Source: an uncultured Clostridia bacterium
GTDB taxonomy: Bacteria > Bacillota > Clostridia > TANB77 > CAG-508
Reading direction: 5' to 3'
DNA: 64,000 bases
Assembly: GCA_934168305.1 (NCBI GenBank)
Contig: CAKPNF010000005.1
Span: forward strand, 23,030 to 87,029
The translations under genes and the position numbers were made by a program. A model generated the notes under the pieces. That model searched no databases, was not told where the DNA came from, and was given only the letters and a program-made list of their open reading frames with translations. Shown piece by piece: positions 18,342 through 27,235 of the stretch. Each line of letters opens with the position of its first letter. Position 1 is the first letter of the stretch.

Positions 18342-19561
18342 GTTTTTACTTTTTGTTTCTTAATTTGTGGTGTATTCAATTTTGATATATCTTTTCTTTT
18401 GCTTACTACCTTGCCCATTATTTCTATCGTTTTTTTCCTTTTTTCTGAAGGTATTATATTTAGTTTATCTATAAATCCCTCTTCTTGCATCATTGATATT
18501 GTTTCCAAATTTTCATTATTTGATAGTATTTTTGATATGGTATCTATCATTTTGTTTTTATCTTTCTCTGGAATTTTCTTTATTAAGTTTATAAGTAGAT
18601 TTTCTTTTATTTGCACATTATTAGAGTTTCCTCTAATTTGTTCATCTATTTCTATAACTTCTTGTTTTGACAGTTGTTTTCTGGAATATGTTTGTATTGC
18701 TTTAATGAATGTCTCTTCTTCATCTTTATATATCTCTTTCATATTTTTAGATTGAGGTACAATAAATATTCCTGTTTCATCATACTTGTATGCTATATTC
18801 TTTGCCATTTCAACTAATATTTGCTTTTTTAATCCCTTTTTGTTAAATCGACCTTCTTTTTTTTGTCTATTTTCTTCTATTTTTTGATATTCATTTTCTA
18901 CCGTGCTTGGTAAATCATTTTCAAGCATATCTTCTACAGGTATTATTTTTGATAGTGTATATACATTTGTTCCTTTGCTAATATCACTATAATAATTCTC
19001 TGCCATTTTCTTTGCTACTACTTGTTTAATTAAATTTTCTATTTCTGGGTTCATTTTATTATTCTGTAAAATTTCTCTTAATTCATTTATTCTTTCTAGA
19101 ACCTCATCATCTCTCTTATCTTTACAAACTCGATATAATATTTTTAATTCGTTTTCTACACGTTCTTCAATTATATCTTTATTTTCAACATTGTGCATTA
19201 AATTTATTCTCTCTTTTACATCAATGTTTCCTTCTTCTATTATTCTATTTATTGATTCATCTGATATGTTTGTTTCACTATTTTTCACAACATCTGTTAT
19301 TACACTATCTGGTATTTCTTCTTCATTTGAAATTTTAGTTGCTGCTTTTTCAAATATTCTATTTGGAATATCCTTTTTTTCTAATATACTTTTTAAGATT
19401 TCTCTAACTTTTTCTGGATTTGGGTTGTCTTTAAATATTTGCATTATTTCTTCAACTGTATCATCTATTGGATGTTCTTCTCCACTTTCTTTTTTTTCTT
19501 TATATACATGTGCTATTTCCTCGGCTATTTTCTTTGCATTTTTTGTCTTAAATTTTTTCAT
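18323..19561 (-). CDS. uncharacterised helical cytosolic protein
   Basis: 412 residues, highly charged, almost entirely predicted helix, no membrane segment. It looks like irregular 30-40-residue helical units (NPNPEKVREILKSILEKKDIP, MIDTISKILSNNENLETIS, EKRKKTIEIMGKVVS), suggesting a HEAT-like or other alpha-solenoid scaffold. I do not recognise the family. Only about 30 bases separate it from the end of adhE, so it is probably the second gene of that transcript. Confidence 0.65.
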   Translation of the reverse strand: MKKFKTKNAKKIAEEIAHVYKEKKESGEEHPIDDTVEEIMQIFKDNPNPEKVREILKSILEKKDIPNRIFEKAATKISNEEEIPDSVITDVVKNSETNISDESINRIIEEGNIDVKERINLMHNVENKDIIEERVENELKILYRVCKDKRDDEVLERINELREILQNNKMNPEIENLIKQVVAKKMAENYYSDISKGTNVYTLSKIIPVEDMLENDLPSTVENEYQKIEENRQKKEGRFNKKGLKKQILVEMAKNIAYKYDETGIFIVPQSKNMKEIYKDEEETFIKAIQTYSRKQLSKQEVIEIDEQIRGNSNNVQIKENLLINLIKKIPEKDKNKMIDTISKILSNNENLETISMMQEEGFIDKLNIIPSEKRKKTIEIMGKVVSKRKDISKLNTPQIKKQKVKTLEIDK

Positions 19562-19590
19562 TTACTTCACCTGTCTTTTCTTTGTCCCTT

Positions 19591-22191
19591 TTATTTTCCA
19601 TAATAACTATCTAGCATAATTTGTTTTATTTCTTCAACTAATGGAACTCTTGGATTTGCTGTTGTACATTGATCTTCAAACGCTCTGTCTGCAAGAATAT
19701 CAACTTTTGCCAAAAATTCTTTTTCATTAATTCCAGCATCTTTAAAAGACTTTGGAATATTTAAACTTTCATTTAATTGTTTTATTTTTTCTACTAAGCT
19801 ATTTACACCCTCTTCTACTGTATCTGCTTTCAAACCTAATTTTTTTGCCAAATGACTGTATTTTTCATCTGCTATATAATATTCATATTTAGGGAATGAT
19901 ACAAATTTTGATGGTTTGCTTCCATTATATTTTACAACATATGGTAGTAAAATTGCATTTATTCTACCATGTGGCAAATGGAACTCTGCCCCTATTTTGT
20001 GTGCAATTGAGTGGCTTACTCCTAAAAATGCATTTGTAAAAGCCATTCCTGCAATTGTACTTGCATTATGCATTTTCTCTCTTGCGAATTTATCACTTCC
20101 ATCATTATATGCTTTCTCTAAATAATTCATTACTAATTCAACAGCTTTTTCTGCTAATCCATCTGTATAATCTGATGCCATATTTGACACATATGCTTCT
20201 AATGCGTGTGTTAGTACATCCATCCCTGTGTCTGCTGTTACTGATTTAGGAAGGCTCATTACTAAGTCTGGGTCTACTATGGCTACATCTGGTGTTAGCT
20301 CATAGTCTGCTAGTGGATATTTCCTATCTTTTTCTTTGTCTGTTATTACAGCAAATGATGTTACTTCTGAACCTGTTCCTGATGTTGTTGGTATTGCTAC
20401 CATTTTTGCTTTTTCTCCTAATTTAGGGAACTTATAAGTACGTTTTCTAATGTCCATGAATTTTAATTTTAGTCCCTCTATATCTGCTTCTGGATGTTCA
20501 TAAAATAGCCACATTCCTTTTGCTGCATCCATTGGGCTTCCTCCACCAATTGCAATTATTACATCGGGTTTGAAATTATTCATTTGTTCAACACCTTTTT
20601 TTATTGTATCAAATGATGGGTCTGGCTCTACATCACTGAATATTTCTGAGTGTACATATTTTTGTCTATTTCTTAAATGATATAAGATTTTATCTACATA
20701 TCCTAATTTGACCATCCCTTGGTCTGTTACTATAAATGCCCTTTCTATATCTGGCATTTTTTCTAAGTATGCTATTGAACCTGCTTCAAAATATATTTTT
20801 TCTGGAACTTTAAACCATTGCATATTAACTCTCCTTTTCGCAACTCTTTTAATATTTATTAAGTTTACTGATGACACATTTGCTGTTGTTGAATTACCAC
20901 CAAATGAACCACATCCAAGTGTAAGTGATGGCATATTTGTATTATATATATCACCTATCGCTCCATGTGTTGATGGAGAGTTTACTATTATTCTTCCTGC
21001 TTTCATTCTTTCTGAAAATTTTAAAATCGTATCATTATTTTCACTATGAATTACTGCAGAATGTCCAAGTCCTCCAAATTCTAGTAATTTTTCAGCTTTT
21101 GAAATTCCTTCTTCTTCATTTTCAACAATGTAATATGTTAAAACTGGGCTTAGTTTTTCTTTTGAAAATGGATATTCTCTTCCTACTCCTTCTTCATATA
21201 CAACGATTACTTTTGTGTCTTCTGGTACTTCAAATCCTGCTTCTTTTGCTATTGTATATGGAGATTGACCTGGTACATGTGATTTTAATTTATATCCATA
21301 TTCTTCTGTATATTCAAACATTGATTTTTGTAATTTTTGTTTTTCTTCTGGATTTACAAAATAACATCCAGCTTCTCTCATTAGTTTTTCAAATTCTTGA
21401 TATATTTCTCTATCTACCAAAACTGCTTGTTCTGAAGCACATATCATTCCATTGTCAAATGCTTTTGATAATACTAAATCATTTACAGATGTTTTTAATT
21501 TTGCAGTTTTATCTATATAGCATGGTACATTTCCTGGTCCTACTCCTAATGCTGGTTTTCCACATGAGTATGCTGAACGTACCATTCCAGTTCCACCTGT
21601 TGCTAATATTAAGTTTACATCTGGGTGGTTCATTAATAGTCTTGTTGCTGTTATTGATGGTTCTTCTATCCATAATATGCAGTTTTCTGGTGCTCCAGCT
21701 TGAACTGCTGCATCTCTTAAAATTCTTGCTGCTTCTGAACTGCATTTTTGTGCTGATGGATGAAATCCAAATATTATTACATTTCTAGTTTTTGCTGAGA
21801 TTATTGATTTAAACATTGTTGTTGATGTTGGGTTTGTTACTGGTGTTACTCCTGCAATTATTCCTACTGGCTCCGCTATTTCTATATAATCTTCTTCATC
21901 ATTTTCATTTATTACTCCAACTGTTTTTTCATATTTTATACTATGATATACATATTCTGTTGCAAACATATTCTTTGTTATTTTATCTTCGTATATTCCT
22001 CTTCCTGTTTCTTCTACTGCCATTTTTGCAAGTTCCATATGATGTTCTAGTCCTGCCATTGACATTGCTTTCACTATATTATTTATTTGTTCTTGGTCAA
22101 GTTTCAAATATTCTTCTGATGCTTTTTTTGCTTTTGCTACTAGTTCATCTATCATCTTCTGTATTTTTTCTTCTTCCAAATTTTCTGCCAT
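19591..22191 (-). CDS. adhE: bifunctional acetaldehyde-CoA/alcohol dehydrogenase AdhE
   Basis: 866 residues, full length. N-terminal aldehyde dehydrogenase half with catalytic Cys in GMICASEQAVLV near residue 250 and acetyl-CoA-linked motifs; linker near 440-460; C-terminal iron alcohol dehydrogenase with NAD loop GGGSPMDAAKGMW near 549 and metal-binding His residues in FLGVSHSIAHKIGAEFHLPHG. Reduces acetyl-CoA to ethanol in fermentation, assembling into spirosomes in other species. A near-consensus promoter and AGGAGG ribosome site point to strong expression. Confidence 0.97.
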   Translation of the reverse strand: MAENLEEEKIQKMIDELVAKAKKASEEYLKLDQEQINNIVKAMSMAGLEHHMELAKMAVEETGRGIYEDKITKNMFATEYVYHSIKYEKTVGVINENDEEDYIEIAEPVGIIAGVTPVTNPTSTTMFKSIISAKTRNVIIFGFHPSAQKCSSEAARILRDAAVQAGAPENCILWIEEPSITATRLLMNHPDVNLILATGGTGMVRSAYSCGKPALGVGPGNVPCYIDKTAKLKTSVNDLVLSKAFDNGMICASEQAVLVDREIYQEFEKLMREAGCYFVNPEEKQKLQKSMFEYTEEYGYKLKSHVPGQSPYTIAKEAGFEVPEDTKVIVVYEEGVGREYPFSKEKLSPVLTYYIVENEEEGISKAEKLLEFGGLGHSAVIHSENNDTILKFSERMKAGRIIVNSPSTHGAIGDIYNTNMPSLTLGCGSFGGNSTTANVSSVNLINIKRVAKRRVNMQWFKVPEKIYFEAGSIAYLEKMPDIERAFIVTDQGMVKLGYVDKILYHLRNRQKYVHSEIFSDVEPDPSFDTIKKGVEQMNNFKPDVIIAIGGGSPMDAAKGMWLFYEHPEADIEGLKLKFMDIRKRTYKFPKLGEKAKMVAIPTTSGTGSEVTSFAVITDKEKDRKYPLADYELTPDVAIVDPDLVMSLPKSVTADTGMDVLTHALEAYVSNMASDYTDGLAEKAVELVMNYLEKAYNDGSDKFAREKMHNASTIAGMAFTNAFLGVSHSIAHKIGAEFHLPHGRINAILLPYVVKYNGSKPSKFVSFPKYEYYIADEKYSHLAKKLGLKADTVEEGVNSLVEKIKQLNESLNIPKSFKDAGINEKEFLAKVDILADRAFEDQCTTANPRVPLVEEIKQIMLDSYYGK

Positions 22192-22227
22192 AAAATTTCC
22201 TCCTTAGTATTTATTTTATCCAGTTTT

Positions 22228-22255
22228 ATTATATATTATTAGAAAAATTTGTCAA
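22228..22255 (-). promoter_or_regulatory. strong promoter of adhE
   Basis: Minus strand TTGACA (22250-22255), 16-base spacer, TATAAT (22228-22233). No clear Rex palindrome was seen. Confidence 0.75.
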
Positions 22256-22272
22256 TCTTTATTTTTAAATTA

Positions 22273-22304
22273 GCTAAAAAGACCTGGCAATGCCAAGTCT
22301 TTTC
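22273..22304 (-). terminator. terminator of the Spo0A-like gene
   Basis: Hairpin AAAAGACTTGGC, loop ATT, GCCAGGTCTTTTT on the minus strand with one mismatch, right after the stop. Confidence 0.75.
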
Positions 22305-22315
22305 CGATTAATTTT

Positions 22316-22804
22316 TTATGAGTTTTTTATATAATCTACTAATGTACATATGTAATATGAATTAGTTGGCTTTTTCTCAAAAGTAGAAATTTTAAACAAT
22401 GTTCTTTTTAATCCTCTATTGACATCATTTTTCCAACTTACTTCTATAGCATTTCTTATACATCTCTCAACTTTTGATACAGTTGAATTATTTTGTTTTG
22501 CGACTTCAGGATATAAACTTTTTGAAAGACTCTTTAATGTTTCTGGATTATTAATTGCAGTTACAACACAATCTCTTATATAATTATATCCATCACAATT
22601 CACAGGAACTCCTAATTCTTTAATTATTTCAGTAACTTTCTTTATTATGTCTTTATTTTTAGTTGAATCATATGCTAAATCTTTTATTTCAAGATTCGCA
22701 TTTTTATTATTAGACTTTGTTACTATAATTTCAATCCGAAATTCTTCCTTTTCCCGTATTACTTCGATTAATTCCTCAATTTTTTTTAACATATTAGGTT
22801 CCAT
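22316..22804 (-). CDS. Spo0A-type DNA-binding effector domain protein without receiver
   Basis: 162 residues. The C-terminal two thirds align by eye with the Spo0A effector domain: LGVPVNCDGYNYIRDCVVTAI, SLYPEVAKQNNSTVSKVERCIRNAIEVSW, then KPTNSYYICTLVDYI. The N-terminal 60 residues are charged and do not form a receiver; the DD..D..K phosphorylation site is absent. It could bind 0A-box-like DNA constitutively or compete with true Spo0A. It contains the only two CGG codons I found in an intact frame in the window (EVIREKEEFR). Start ATG 22804 follows GGAG. Confidence 0.75.
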   Translation of the reverse strand: MEPNMLKKIEELIEVIREKEEFRIEIIVTKSNNKNANLEIKDLAYDSTKNKDIIKKVTEIIKELGVPVNCDGYNYIRDCVVTAINNPETLKSLSKSLYPEVAKQNNSTVSKVERCIRNAIEVSWKNDVNRGLKRTLFKISTFEKKPTNSYYICTLVDYIKNS

Positions 22805-22896
22805 AGTTATGTTTCTCCTTTTTCATAATTTTTTTAATTATAACTCTTTGTATTTGATTTTTTTCGTTTTTTTTACCAATCGCTTATTTTTCTATA

Positions 22897-22926
22897 CAAA
22901 AAAAGAGTATTTTACTACTCTTTTTT
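22897..22926. terminator. terminator at the end of the M23 peptidase gene
   Basis: AAAAAGAGTA, 6-base loop, TACTCTTTTTT, overlapping the final codons. Confidence 0.8.
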
Positions 22927-23916
22927 ATATAAATACTTCTGTGGATTTACATGCGTGCCATTTATTCTTACCTCTAAGTGTAAATGAGCCCCTGTTGAAT
23001 TACCTGTACTTCCAACTGCTGCAATTACATCTCCTGCCTTTACACTTTGACCAGCAGTTACATACATTTTACTTGTATGTGCATACCATGTTTCAACTCC
23101 ATTTCCATGGTCTACTTTTACTAAATATCCATATGAACCACTATATGCTGCAGATATTATTGTTCCATCTGCTACAACTTTTATTGGTGTACCAGTTGAT
23201 GCAGCTATATCTAATCCTGTATGAGCTGATGACCTTATACTACTAACTGCTCCATATCTTGATGAAATAGTTCCTGATATTGGTAATGTCGCAATTTTTA
23301 TTCCATTTATATTAGATATTGCTTCTGTTGTATCAATATCTAGTTTTTTTATTATATTCTCTTTTGCAACTTCCAAAGTATTAGTGTCCATTTCTTCTAT
23401 ATTTTTTGTTGTTTTTTCATTTATTGTAAGAACTTTGTCTCCCTCAGAAATTTCTTTTATGTCACTTACTATTTGCTCAGCTGTTTCCAAATCATCTACT
23501 TTTTCAATAATTTCTTCATCTAAAGCTATTTCATAATATTTATATGTTATTTCTAATTCCTTTTGCAATGCAATTATAATTTCACTTTCATTGCTCTCTT
23601 TTGTTTTTTCTACTAATTTCAACTCATATTCTGGTGTTTTAGAAAGTTCGACTTTTTTGATATTTTTATTTTCATAGTTTTCTACACTATTTTCAATAGT
23701 CTCAGTTAATGCTTTTTTATTTTCTGTATATCCCACTTCTTTTCCAGAAAGTTTTACTTCATACATTGGTTTATATTTTATTAATACTATCGCGATTATA
23801 AAACCAAAAGCTATTAAAGTTATGTTTAAAAATTTTAATGCTTCTTTTGTATAGAATTTTAGTTTTCTTTTACTAATAAAATCCACTCTCCTTTTTTCTT
23901 TTTTAAGCGCGACCAT
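22915..23916 (-). CDS. membrane-anchored M23 (LytM-type) peptidase
   Basis: 333 residues: an N-terminal membrane helix (about 27-48), an extracytoplasmic helical stalk of about 150 residues, then a C-terminal zinc metallopeptidase domain with HTGLD (about 232), the GHG-like DHGNGVETWYAHTSK and HLHLE (about 309). All zinc-site elements are present, so it could cut peptidoglycan cross-links, or act in spore development as SpoIIQ-like proteins do. Transcribed from its own promoter. Confidence 0.88.
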   Translation of the reverse strand: MVALKKEKRRVDFISKRKLKFYTKEALKFLNITLIAFGFIIAIVLIKYKPMYEVKLSGKEVGYTENKKALTETIENSVENYENKNIKKVELSKTPEYELKLVEKTKESNESEIIIALQKELEITYKYYEIALDEEIIEKVDDLETAEQIVSDIKEISEGDKVLTINEKTTKNIEEMDTNTLEVAKENIIKKLDIDTTEAISNINGIKIATLPISGTISSRYGAVSSIRSSAHTGLDIAASTGTPIKVVADGTIISAAYSGSYGYLVKVDHGNGVETWYAHTSKMYVTAGQSVKAGDVIAAVGSTGNSTGAHLHLEVRINGTHVNPQKYLYKKE

Positions 23917-23921
23917 CTTTT

Positions 23922-23950
23922 ATTATACTATATATTTTGTTCTTTTTCAA
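23922..23950 (-). promoter_or_regulatory. promoter of the M23 peptidase gene
   Basis: Minus strand TTGAAA (23945-23950), 17-base spacer, TATAAT (23922-23927), very near the start codon, implying a short leader. Confidence 0.55.
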
Positions 23951-24194
23951 ATTATGTATACATTGTTTGAGCTGTTTTTCTAATTTTTCTAGTTTTATGT
24001 GTCTATTTATTTTTAAAAATATGTTTTTTGCTCTTTTTTTCTTTGTTTTCCTTATTTTTCCTTGGTTTTTAGTATTATTTTATTCTTTCTTATTGTTTTT
24101 TATTTGTTAATTAGTATCATATGATATTTTTATAATTTTATTAAACTTTATAGTTTTTATTATATTAAATCGTTAGGTTTATTTTTATTCTTAA

Positions 24195-24228
24195 GTTACT
24201 TCAAAACTTATAAGTTAAATGGTATATT
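24195..24228 (+). promoter_or_regulatory. operator/promoter region of the XRE regulator
   Basis: The 12-base perfect palindrome AACTTATAAGTT (24205-24216), with a second AAGTT half 10 bases upstream and a TATATT -10-like box just after. This suits autoregulation by the XRE protein. The rest of 23951-24194 is T-rich without an ORF. Confidence 0.45.
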
Positions 24229-24257
24229 ATTGAATATAAGATAGGAAGGTGATTTAA

Positions 24258-24596
24258 ATGGCTATAGATTATAGTGTAATAGGTTCTAGAATAAAACAAG
24301 CAAGACTTGCAAAAAATATGACTCAAGAGGATTTAGCAGATAAAATTGATATTTCTGTTGCTTTCTTAAGTAGAGTTGAAAGAGGTAACTCTCATATTAA
24401 TTTAAAAAGATTAAACCAATTATGTGGTTTATTAGATGTTTCAGAAGGTTATTTATTAAATGGTGCTTCTAGTAGTTCTGAAAATTACTTAGATAAAGAA
24501 TTTACAGATTTAATTAAAAGTGTTTCTCCAGAAAAGCAAAAATTGATATACAATGTAGCAAAAACTATTGCTGAAACAGAGATGGAAGAAGAATAA
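24258..24596 (+). CDS. XRE-family transcriptional regulator
   Basis: 112 residues. N-terminal HTH (IKQARLAKNMTQEDLADKIDISVAFLSRVERGNSHINLKRLNQLCGLL) and a short C-terminal helical tail that likely dimerises. AGGAAGGTG lies seven bases before ATG; a palindrome near the promoter suggests autoregulation. This single-domain type is often linked with stress or sporulation control in Clostridia. Its targets are not visible. Confidence 0.88.
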   Translation: MAIDYSVIGSRIKQARLAKNMTQEDLADKIDISVAFLSRVERGNSHINLKRLNQLCGLLDVSEGYLLNGASSSSENYLDKEFTDLIKSVSPEKQKLIYNVAKTIAETEMEEE

Positions 24597-24630
24597 AAAA
24601 GCAGTTCTAATTTAAGAACTGTTTTTTTCT
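24595..24630 (+). terminator. terminator of the XRE gene
   Basis: GCAGTTCT, loop, AGAACTGT followed by T7. Confidence 0.85.
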
Positions 24631-24647
24631 GTACTCATATTCAATTT

Positions 24648-25329
24648 TTAATTTATTGTTGTATTTGTAGCTCCTGTTCCAACTACATTTTCTTGTAATG
24701 AACGCCATGTGTTACATCCAACAATTCCATCTGCTGTTAACCCTCTTGATTTTTGATATGATATTACTGCATTTTGAGTTGCTGCTCCAAATATTCCATC
24801 TAATCCTCCTGTTCTAAATCCTAATGTATTTAAATCATCTTGAGCTATTAAAACATAATTACTTAAGCTTCCTCTTCTTAAAGTAGGAAATCCTCCAGTT
24901 GTGCATGCGGGTTTTCCGGAATCTTTTGTCAAAATGCACCCATGTAGGAGTTTGTGAAATTGGTTCAACGTAATACCATACGCCTGAATTCACTGCACTA
25001 TTATATAGCCTTATTCTTTGACTATTACTTAATGTTTGGCCAACATCAAAAGCCACACCCGCGTAATGTTGACTTTGGTTACCATGTCCTCCTTCATATG
25101 GTCTTTTGAATGCAAATCCTACTGGTATTGGGCCTCCATAAATATATCTTTGACTATTCCAACTTTGCATTGTTCTTTTTGTTGTCCATAAAATGTTGCT
25201 ATTACTTGAACCTCTAAATTCACGTACCTTTAAAGTGTTATTTGTATTATATGGCATTGCTTCCGATTCGCCTCTATAATACGTTTCCATTCTATCTGTA
25301 TCATTATTAAAAACTAGTATTTTGGCCAA
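24648..25329 (-). pseudogene. M15-type peptidase plus peptidoglycan-binding domain, +1 frameshift at CGG
   Basis: The N-terminal part (24859-25329) has the VanY/M15 zinc-site pattern: SQHYAGVAFDVG and WVHFDKR. The C-terminal part, in another frame, reads GKPACTTGGFPTLRRGS and then a PG_binding_1 domain (YVLIAQDDLNTLGFRTGG to GCNTWRSLQE). Skipping the C of the in-frame CGG (24916-24918) gives DKRFGKPACTTGG without a gap, about 226 residues. Predicted D,D- or L,D-peptidase acting on wall or cortex peptidoglycan. No signal peptide, as in many spore-associated lysins. TTG start with GGAGG eight bases upstream. Mutation, error and recoding remain open. Confidence 0.8.
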
Positions 25330-25394
25330 AACAAAAACCTCCTCATACTTTTTTATATATTATATGAAAAGGTTTAGTATTTTGCTAATTATTT

Positions 25395-26177
25395 TTATTT
25401 AACTTCTTTACATCTTACGATTACTCTTTGTTTACTATCATCTGTACATGTTATTAATGTAAGTTCTTTTTTACCTCCAGTTAACTGGGTTGTATCTCTT
25501 GTATCACTTGGGTCAACAGTATGTTTGTCATATACTTCATATGTAATTGTTCTATTCGTTAAATCTGTTAGAGTAAGTGTATCTCCTACAACCAATGTTG
25601 GTACTTTACTAAAGAATTTTGTGTTTCTATAGTTATGTCCTACAATGCAAAAGTTTCCTACTTCATTCGGATCACATCCATGAAATTTTAATGGTGATAT
25701 TTTTAATAATTCTTCTGTTTCTTCTACACTTCCTGTTTCACCTTTTAATATTGAATATTGAACATTTATTTTTGGTATCTCAATTTTTGCAATTATTTTA
25801 TATTTATATCCACTTGATGATACATGCACTTCTGCTTGTTCGTTTATAGTAGCAACACTTGCGTTGTTTAATTTTTTGCTTTCCTCTACTATTTCTTCAT
25901 TATAATTTTCTTGCGTTCCATCTAACACTACTAAAAGTACATCATCTTTTGCTTTTGTACTATCTTCTGTTGATGATGATAAAGTTTGATCTAATTCTTC
26001 TAATATTTGCTGTGATGTTGATTCACTTTTATTTCTATCATATTCTGCATAAATGTATAAAGATGCTAGAATACAAACCAAAAATATAGATATTATAAAA
26101 TTTAATTTATATATCTTCTTTTTTCTTTTTAGTTCAGGTGTTATATATAATTTTTCTGTAACTAAGATTTGATTCAT
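25395..26177 (-). CDS. sortase
   Basis: 260 residues. Membrane anchor at about 25-43; catalytic His in VGHNYRNTKFF near 179; catalytic Cys in LITCTDDSKQRVIVRC near 244 with the Arg two turns later. The start is ATG 26177, which follows AAGGAGGTTAGA; an in-frame TTG at 26195 precedes that site. A likely substrate is the FPQTG protein encoded at 27236-28708. Class is uncertain; the TLITC motif fits class A/D/E rather than B. Confidence 0.87.
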   Translation of the reverse strand: MNQILVTEKLYITPELKRKKKIYKLNFIISIFLVCILASLYIYAEYDRNKSESTSQQILEELDQTLSSSTEDSTKAKDDVLLVVLDGTQENYNEEIVEESKKLNNASVATINEQAEVHVSSSGYKYKIIAKIEIPKINVQYSILKGETGSVEETEELLKISPLKFHGCDPNEVGNFCIVGHNYRNTKFFSKVPTLVVGDTLTLTDLTNRTITYEVYDKHTVDPSDTRDTTQLTGGKKELTLITCTDDSKQRVIVRCKEVK

Positions 26178-26244
26178 TCTAACCTCCTTATTCAATATAC
26201 TTCTTTTTTATTATATCATATATTGTTTATTTTTTGAATAATTT

Positions 26245-27099
26245 TTATAGATTATCTGAAATTTCTGAAAATTGTTCTAATGTTAATTCTTCTGGTCTAA
26301 CATTTTCATTTATTTGTAATTTTTTTAAAATTTCTATACCTTGTTGTTTATTATTAAATATTTTATTATTCGTTAGTGAATTTAAAAGTGTTTTTCTTTT
26401 TTGCATAAAAGCATTTTTTATTACTTTAAACATTTTTTCTTTATCTTTTGGATTTACAATAGGTTGTTTTCTTATATTTAATTTTATTACTTTTGATGTA
26501 ACTTCAGGTTCTGGTATAAATGAATTGTTAGGAACTTCTAATATTCCTTCTGATGTTGCATAATAATATACAGAATATGTTATTGCTCCTGTATTCTTTT
26601 GACCTGGTATTGCTATTAGTCTGTCTGCAACTTCTTTTTGTATCATTACTGTTATACTTTCTAAATCTAATTCTTCTTCAAGTAATTTCATTATTATTGG
26701 TGTAGTTATATAATATGGTAAGTTTGCTACTACTTTTACATTTTTGATTTCTGAATTTTCTTTTTCATTTTTTATTATATTTTTTAAATCTACTTTTAAC
26801 ACATCATTATTTATAATTTCAAAGTTTTTGTATAATGAAAATCTGTCTTTTAATATTTGTAACATTTTTGTATCAAGTTCTATACATATTACTTTTCCTG
26901 CTTTTTCTAATAGGTATTTTGTTAATGTTCCTAACCCTGGTCCAATTTCTATTACTAAATCTTCTTTTTCTATTTGGCTACAATCTACAATTTTTTCTAC
27001 TACTTCTTGACTTATTAAAAAATTTTGTCCTAGACTTTTATTTGCTTTTATGTTGTATTTTTTCATTATAAATTTTGTTTCTTCTAATATATTTTCCAT
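26245..27099 (-). CDS. rsmA: 16S rRNA dimethyladenosine transferase RsmA/KsgA
   Basis: 284 residues. SAM-binding motifs KSLGQNFLI, VIEIGPGLGTLT, ICIELDTKM and the N6-adenine methylase motif NLPYYITTPI are all present, with the C-terminal helical domain. Dimethylates two adjacent adenines of helix 45 in 16S rRNA. The start at 27099 is preceded by AAGGGGA; the longer frame to 27156 has no ribosome site. It stands next to the sortase but need not share function. Confidence 0.95.
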   Translation of the reverse strand: MENILEETKFIMKKYNIKANKSLGQNFLISQEVVEKIVDCSQIEKEDLVIEIGPGLGTLTKYLLEKAGKVICIELDTKMLQILKDRFSLYKNFEIINNDVLKVDLKNIIKNEKENSEIKNVKVVANLPYYITTPIIMKLLEEELDLESITVMIQKEVADRLIAIPGQKNTGAITYSVYYYATSEGILEVPNNSFIPEPEVTSKVIKLNIRKQPIVNPKDKEKMFKVIKNAFMQKRKTLLNSLTNNKIFNNKQQGIEILKKLQINENVRPEELTLEQFSEISDNL

Positions 27100-27182
27100 G
27101 TTTTCCCCTTTTTTATTATTTTTTGTTATTATAACAATATCTAGCTTATTTTTCAATATTTATGTTTTATGTTTTTATTTAT

Positions 27183-27231
27183 AAAAAAAATAAGATTTAA
27201 GTTAAAATATAACTTTAATCTTATTTTTTAA
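27183..27231 (-). terminator. terminator of the VWA surface protein gene
   Basis: AAATAAGATTAAAGTT, 7-base loop, AACTTAAATCTTATTTTTTT on the minus strand, directly after the stop. Confidence 0.8.
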
Positions 27232-27235
27232 TTTT

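Noticed and set aside
20925..22193. Long Leu-rich plus-strand frames opposite adhE and similar frames elsewhere
   Set aside because: They mirror AT-rich minus-strand genes, lack ribosome sites and have biased Leu/Phe/Ile composition.
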